DNA of 64,000 bases, from the NCBI GenBank assembly GCA_903642215.1, contig CAHJWG010000010.1, positions 108,321 to 172,320 on the forward strand, read 5' to 3'. The notes under the pieces are model-generated. The model did no database searches, was not told where the DNA came from, and saw only the letters and a list, made by a program, of their open reading frames with translations. Origin of the DNA: Sphingobacteriaceae bacterium. GTDB taxonomy: Bacteria > Bacteroidota > Bacteroidia > Sphingobacteriales > Sphingobacteriaceae. Below, one piece after another: positions 60,151 to 64,000 of the stretch (positions within the stretch are counted from its first letter, which is position 1; each line of letters starts with the position of its first letter). The translations under genes were made by a program, and so were the position numbers.

Positions 60151-60786
60151 GGAAAATATAGCTTATATCAATAAGCAAATATGAATGATTAGCATGGAAA
60201 AGCTTTGCCTTAATTAATAATAAAACGAAATGTCTGCTTATAAATAGTGTTAATTAAAACTAATTTTTTTATGAGTAAAAAGGAATTTCTATTTTACTGC
60301 GTTTTAAAATATAACTTATTTAAGAGCCTATTTAAATTTATATCGTAAAGATTTCTAATGCTTCTTTTATGCCTGTAAATTCTGGGTTTGGATTGTTACA
60401 TCGATACAAAAAGCACAACAAACTAATGGTTTTATGTGGTAAAAGAAGCATAGAAAAAGAATTGAATAAAATTTAAACAGGCTCTAAAACAAGTAGTTTA
60501 ATTTTATCTTTTAAACGGTCGCTTTTTACCAGCGTATTTGGTGTATTGTAATTTAGTTTACTGGAAGGTTAACTGTGCCATTTGTAAAAACTCTTAAAAA
60601 ACGTTGGTTAAATGATAATTTGAACCTAATATGTTATTATTAGTTTAACGCCAGTTCTTCATTACGAAACTGACATTAATGAAATTTCTGCTTGCTACCT
60701 CTACTCATTTCTTGATCGGTTTTACGGGATTACTTAAAACATCTCTACTCACTTACCGGCTTATGGTAAGCAGCACGCTAAGCCAT
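60151..60786. other. Intergenic region with a MITE-like element
   Basis: This 636-nt gap between moeA and the unknown membrane protein gene holds the moeA promoter region, the 161-bp element at 60324-60484, and an AT-rich stretch. A plus-strand open frame (60679-60894) overlaps the minus-strand gene and has no coding character. AAAAAACGTTGG (60597-60608) recurs in complement next to the IS (63757-63770 region). Confidence 0.6.
60324..60484. mobile_element. MITE-like element with 3-bp target duplication
   Basis: Terminal inverted repeats GAGCCTATTTAAATTT (60324-60339) and its counterpart at 60469-60484 match at 15 of 16 positions. They are flanked by TAA on both sides (60321-60323 and 60485-60487), a target duplication of the TNA type used by IS5-family transposases. 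The 161-bp element has no gene and contains two exact dispersed words in inverted orientation (60358-60369, 60440-60451). Confidence 0.7.
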
Positions 60787-61974
60787 TTAGTTAGGAAAAC
60801 ACTCAGAATCGAAATCGCTGATATGCCTGAACTCCAGGATGACATGTTCGTTATACCAGGCATACCGGCAGGTATCGTTAAAAGGATAAGATAGATTATA
60901 GATCCGTTGTGAAAAAAGGTTATAATAGAATTCTTGGCTATCAATGGTATTATGCCCAATTATAAAAGGGTCACCTGTTTTTACTGATCTGCAGTTTATT
61001 TTGTCAAGCTTCTCTTTTAAAACTGTTAAAGTCTGCTTTGTCCAGGGAGTGGCTCGTAGCAGTGAATCTGGCGGCATCCAGGATTCCATATCATGGTAAC
61101 CATTATCGGATCCCACTCCATTTATAGCGATCCAGAACGATTTATTTCTAACGATGTCAAATTCAATCTCATGGATTTTATGTTCGGGATCCACTTTATT
61201 GACATAATTCCTGATATCATAAAACAAGTCAGGATTTGCTTCAAAGTCTGCGATCAATTCGTTTTTGGGATGGGAAGGCTGATTAAGGCGTACCGCACTA
61301 ATTAGCACAAAGACAACGATCAATATTCCGGAAGCCGTTATAACTATCACAGTAAAACCAAAAATGTCATTTTTCTTTTTAGGCAGTTTAGGCACATCTA
61401 CTATGCTATTTTCTTCATCGAACTCCTGTAGAGGTTCTTCTTCGGCTGGGGTTAAGAGCGATATAGCATAAATGCCAGCAAAAAGCTGATTAAAGAAAAA
61501 CGGAATATAATATACTGTACTTCTTTCTTCGTAACGAAAACTTAATTTATGGTAGATGAAAAGAAAATAGATCAGCAACAATTCACCACCTGTTGCTAAT
61601 TGTACCAGTCTGATGCTGACCTGTTTTTGAGTGGATTTGATCACCGCAGTAATGACTACATAGCTATACAGGGTGTCAATGATGTAATCATCGGTTAGGT
61701 CAAATGATTCTATCATACCTGCTAAAAGCAAACAAAACAGGATCAGCACGATAGCAAGATAATTACAATGCGATACCTTATATTTTAAAAATGCTTTATT
61801 GCTGTAAACAAGCGCGGTACTGGTTAATACTGAAGTAATTAGGAAAACCCCAAAACTTCCAAAACCATACTTTGTCAGGTAACACAAGCCCCAACTTAGC
61901 AGAATTGCTACCAGCTGGTAAACCAGTGCGCGGTTTTGCCTTGGGCTGGTTGAAAAAATAAAAGCAGTGTCCAT
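60787..61974 (-). CDS. Unknown polytopic membrane protein, 395 residues
   Basis: About six membrane helices (residues 18-175) are followed by an acidic linker (TPAEEEPLQEFDEENSIVDVPKLPKKK), another helix (about 205-228), and a soluble C-terminal domain of about 165 residues ending ISDFDSECFPN. I recognise no family or catalytic motif. Lying just upstream of the IS1182 element, in a repeat-rich spot with no dispersed word, it may belong to an accessory insertion, but base composition is unremarkable. Confidence 0.5.
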   Translation of the reverse strand: MDTAFIFSTSPRQNRALVYQLVAILLSWGLCYLTKYGFGSFGVFLITSVLTSTALVYSNKAFLKYKVSHCNYLAIVLILFCLLLAGMIESFDLTDDYIIDTLYSYVVITAVIKSTQKQVSIRLVQLATGGELLLIYFLFIYHKLSFRYEERSTVYYIPFFFNQLFAGIYAISLLTPAEEEPLQEFDEENSIVDVPKLPKKKNDIFGFTVIVITASGILIVVFVLISAVRLNQPSHPKNELIADFEANPDLFYDIRNYVNKVDPEHKIHEIEFDIVRNKSFWIAINGVGSDNGYHDMESWMPPDSLLRATPWTKQTLTVLKEKLDKINCRSVKTGDPFIIGHNTIDSQEFYYNLFSQRIYNLSYPFNDTCRYAWYNEHVILEFRHISDFDSECFPN

Positions 61975-62092
61975 CCTAAAATCTTCTAAAGTGATATATC
62001 TATTACGGTTAATCTTACAACTAAGTAAACGTGATACTAATTTTAGAAAATTTGGTTGCGTTTTGTGATAAAGGCTCCTCCATTTAACGATC

Positions 62093-63759
62093 GTGGCTGT
62101 TGCACAACTTCGATAAACATATGTTTTTTCTTTTATTTGGCTGGTTAAATGAGTAATTTAAGGGCATGCAAGGCAGAAAGGATTACACGGAAAAGCTGTT
62201 CATGAGCTTTCAGTTATCTAACCATGTTCCAAAGGAAAACCTGTACCGGAGATTACGTGAAACGCTTGATCTGAGTTTCCTTTATAAAGACACGAAAGAG
62301 CTTTATGGTAAAACGGGTAACCCGTCGATCGATCCCGTGGTTTTCTTCAAACTGCTGCTAACGGGTTATCTGGAGAATATTACTTCTGACCGGAAGCTGG
62401 TCGAGCACTGCTCCATGCGGATGGACGTGCTGTACTTTCTAGGTTTTGATATAGACGAAGAACTGCCCTGGCATTCCACGATTAGCAGGACCAGACAACT
62501 GTATCCCATTGCTTTATTTGAAACGCTTTTTAACAAAGTATTTACGCTTTGTGTAGACGCGGGAATGGTCAGTGGCCACACCCAGGCAGTCGATTCAGCA
62601 CCGGTGAAAGCGAACGCCTCTATGGAAAGCCTGACTTTGAAGCAACCTAAAGATTCGGTCGCAAATCACCTTCAAAAAGTAGGGGAAGAAAACCAGGAAC
62701 CCCGGAAGAATGATCCGCCCAGCTCTACCGTTTATATCACGGCTCCAGATTATCAGTTAAGAAAGTTAGCAAAGCATCAACAGAAGTTGCTCGATCAGCC
62801 TATCAGTGCGCCCGGTGCCTCGCACGAAAAATCGCAGCTGCTTAGTAACAAAACCCATTATAGCCCGCATGATCCGGATGCCCGTATATCGGTTAAACCA
62901 GGCAAGGCCAGAAAACTGAACTATCGCTGCAACATGGCTGTAGATACGGCCGAAGGCGTAATCAGTCATGTGCAGGCAGACTTTGCCGACGGAAGGGACA
63001 GCCAGTATTTGCCCGGGCTTACCCGTGAGTTACAAGGCCGCTTGAAGGAAAACGAACTCACAATGGCGAATTTGCTGGCTGATACCGGCTACTCGAATGG
63101 CTCTAATTATAGTTTCCTAGAACAAAAAGGAGTTACTGGTTGGATACCCGTTTTTGGAAAATATAAAGCAGTTGTACCTGGCTTTACTTATAACAAAGAA
63201 AGCGATGAATACACCTGCCCTGCCGGAAAGCCATTGCCATTCAAAAGTTATGATCATTCTGCGGATGGCAGGCTACTGAAAAACTATTGGACAGCATCGA
63301 AGGATTGTACCAGCTGCCCGCTTAAATCCAGCTGCGTACAAAACATGCACTACAAAAAGATCACCCGAACAGCTTACGATGAGCAGTATTTGAGAGCTTA
63401 CAGCCGCCAGCAAAGTAAAAGAGGTAAACAGATGAAAAAACTGAGGCAAAGTACCGTCGAACCGGTCTTTGGTAGCCTCACACAATATTACGGTCTGAAT
63501 AAAATAGGGGTCCTGGGCAAAGCCGGTGCCCACAAAGTCATGCTCCTAGCTGCAATTGCTTTTAACCTCAAAAAGTACCTGAAAAACGGAGGAAAAAAGC
63601 CTTCGCGCGCTTACTTTATAGACGTTATCCAGGACTTTGAACAAGCATTTTTTGATTTACTCGCTTTTCTGAACAGTAGATACCAGTTCTCTTAAAAACT
63701 ACAAAAATCGATCTGGAAAGTTAATATTTGAGAAAATATACCCATTGTGCAACAGCCAC
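62093..63759 (+). mobile_element. IS1182-family insertion sequence, complete
   Basis: A 1667-bp element bounded by perfect 15-bp inverted repeats GTGGCTGTTGCACAA (62093-62107) and TTGTGCAACAGCCAC (63745-63759). It contains one transposase gene in the orientation left to right. AACG occurs 3 nt outside the left end (62086-62089) and 1 nt outside the right end (63761-63764), but no clean adjoining target duplication is seen. The gene is uninterrupted, so the copy may be active. Confidence 0.9.
62166..63695 (+). CDS. IS1182-family transposase
   Basis: A 509-residue DDE transposase. The N-terminal DUF772-type domain has NLYRRLRETLDLSFLYKDTKELYGKTGNPSIDPVVFFKLLLTGYL (about residues 21-65) and DVLYFLGFDIDEELPWHSTISRTRQ; the first catalytic Asp is in AVDSAPVKANASM (about 140-152); further blocks are YRCNMAVDTAEGVISHVQADFADGRDS and LADTGYSNGSNYSFLE. 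Near the C-terminus are a Cys-rich segment (CTSCPLKSSCVQ) and RGKQMKKLRQSTVEPVFGSLTQYYG, with the likely catalytic Glu. Full length, no frameshift. Confidence 0.95.
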   Translation: MQGRKDYTEKLFMSFQLSNHVPKENLYRRLRETLDLSFLYKDTKELYGKTGNPSIDPVVFFKLLLTGYLENITSDRKLVEHCSMRMDVLYFLGFDIDEELPWHSTISRTRQLYPIALFETLFNKVFTLCVDAGMVSGHTQAVDSAPVKANASMESLTLKQPKDSVANHLQKVGEENQEPRKNDPPSSTVYITAPDYQLRKLAKHQQKLLDQPISAPGASHEKSQLLSNKTHYSPHDPDARISVKPGKARKLNYRCNMAVDTAEGVISHVQADFADGRDSQYLPGLTRELQGRLKENELTMANLLADTGYSNGSNYSFLEQKGVTGWIPVFGKYKAVVPGFTYNKESDEYTCPAGKPLPFKSYDHSADGRLLKNYWTASKDCTSCPLKSSCVQNMHYKKITRTAYDEQYLRAYSRQQSKRGKQMKKLRQSTVEPVFGSLTQYYGLNKIGVLGKAGAHKVMLLAAIAFNLKKYLKNGGKKPSRAYFIDVIQDFEQAFFDLLAFLNSRYQFS

Positions 63760-64000
63760 CAACGTTTTTTGATATAAACACCACTTGTATATATACAAAA
63801 ATTAGAAAATCCATAAAATCGTTTACACTGGCTTAAAAATTGATATATTCTTGATTCTTATAAACCCATTCCATTAATCAAGTGATATTTTATAAATTTG
63901 ATAATGGGTATTTATAAAAAAAAGGGTACTGTTCTTAAATGTATGATGTTTTTTTGTTACGTTCATAAATGGCAGTTTTCATAATTGCATAGTGATAGAT
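63696..64000. other. Terminal non-coding region
   Basis: After the transposase stop come the IS right end and about 240 nt of very AT-rich sequence (e.g. TTGTATATATACAA near 63785). No gene, dispersed word or strong hairpin is visible; the next gene lies beyond the window. Confidence 0.5.

Larger units (their letters stand above)
38048..60451. repeat. Dispersed 12-bp word, copies from 38 to 60 kb
   Basis: Exact copies: 38048-38059 (+), 39547-39558 (+), 41428-41439 (-), 42939-42950 (+), 43029-43040 (-), 45379-45390 (-), 45859-45870 (+), 46119-46130 (+), 48714-48725 (+), 55296-55307 (+), 55312-55323 (-), 56581-56592 (+), 56989-57000 (+), 60358-60369 (-), 60440-60451 (+). Only 39547 is of AC/GT form. 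Near copies: 42142, 46060, 53040, 53057, 58897, 59166 and 59930. None occurs after 60451, and none lies in the 48.8-53 kb efflux genes. Confidence 0.85.

Noticed and set aside
1884..60451. The dispersed word as a ribosome-binding site or promoter element
   Set aside because: Copies are equally common in both orientations, occur downstream of genes and inside them, and share nothing with TAnnTTTG, so they do not mark translation or transcription starts.
1884..60451. The dispersed word as a CRISPR repeat or simple tandem repeat
   Set aside because: Copies are separated by hundreds to thousands of bases of unrelated sequence and are far too short; no regular spacing exists.
1884..60451. The dispersed word as a Chi-like recombination hot spot
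   Set aside because: Chi sites are normally strand-biased with respect to replication; these are split 19 to 19. A full-genome replichore analysis could reopen the question.
60488..60560. Minus-strand stretch reading LNYNTPNTLVKSDRLKDK
   Set aside because: It is short, starts after a stop and ends inside the MITE-like repeat; no family is recognised, so chance is more likely than a transposase remnant.
60679..60894. A 71-residue plus-strand reading frame
   Set aside because: Half of it lies opposite the unknown membrane protein gene, and it has no promoter or family resemblance.
62086..63764. AACG as the target-site duplication of the IS1182 element
   Set aside because: The two copies lie at different distances (3 and 1 nt) from the inverted repeats, so the match may be accidental.

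Overview
The window looks like chromosomal DNA of a Bacteroidota bacterium, most likely Sphingobacteriaceae (Pedobacter/Mucilaginibacter-like). Evidence: two proteins with type IX secretion (T9SS) C-terminal signals, promoters with the Bacteroidota -7 box TAnnTTTG, the ftsX-DUF3098-uppP-truB-ribF gene order, a TraR/DksA protein with a degenerate zinc finger between ileS and lspA, RES-Xre toxin-antitoxin pairs, and Bacteroidota-style intergenic repeats. The name rests on gene content only; no 16S rRNA gene is present.

Layout. 1-4 kb: end of ftsX, then DUF3098, uppP, truB, ribF and a membrane protein. 4-10.6 kb: aquaporin-like channel, GT14 glycosyltransferase, malate:quinone oxidoreductase, a Met-rich outer-membrane protein, YceH. 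10.7-17 kb: GH43 glycosidase, then an AT-rich, partly decayed stretch (DUF2683-like antitoxin, remnant of a DUF3891 gene, methyltransferase, DUF3891, frameshifted acyltransferase), DUF92, a 36-residue lipoprotein and tRNA-Val. 17.5-25.4 kb: PAS histidine kinase, recO, ileS, traR/dksA-like, lspA. 25.4-26 kb: tandem-repeat spacer. 26-35 kb: SIMPL protein, pta-ackA, RES-Xre pair 1, serS, rsmI, lnt. 35-46 kb: a surface and secretion block with two paralogous T9SS cargo proteins, a tail-fibre-like secreted protein, a degenerate hybrid kinase and a small C-terminally anchored protein. 46-53 kb: BadF-type kinase, response regulator, and an RND efflux operon (adaptor-pump-TolC). 53-57 kb: M61 peptidase, a 49-residue membrane protein, RES-Xre pair 2, a SelW-like protein, and a second toxin-antitoxin pair with a broken toxin. 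57-60 kb: molybdenum cofactor operon moeA-moaA-moaD-moaE. 60-64 kb: a MITE-like element, an unknown membrane protein and a complete IS1182-family element.

The strongest unexplained signal is a dispersed 12-bp word, TAAAA(GA or AC)AGYAT, and its complement AYGCT/ATACT(TC or GT)TTTTA. I find 38 exact copies and at least a dozen one-mismatch copies in 64 kb. Nineteen exact copies lie in each orientation. About 25 of the 38 are in the small intergenic fraction, often touching start or stop codons or arranged as inverted pairs that form hairpins. The copies inside genes force peptides such as MLLL, ASF(I/T) and KRSI in unrelated proteins, so the selection appears to act on the DNA. Density (about one per 1.7 kb), orientation balance and use in terminators resemble DNA-uptake sequences of Pasteurellaceae and Neisseriaceae, but function cannot be shown from one window.
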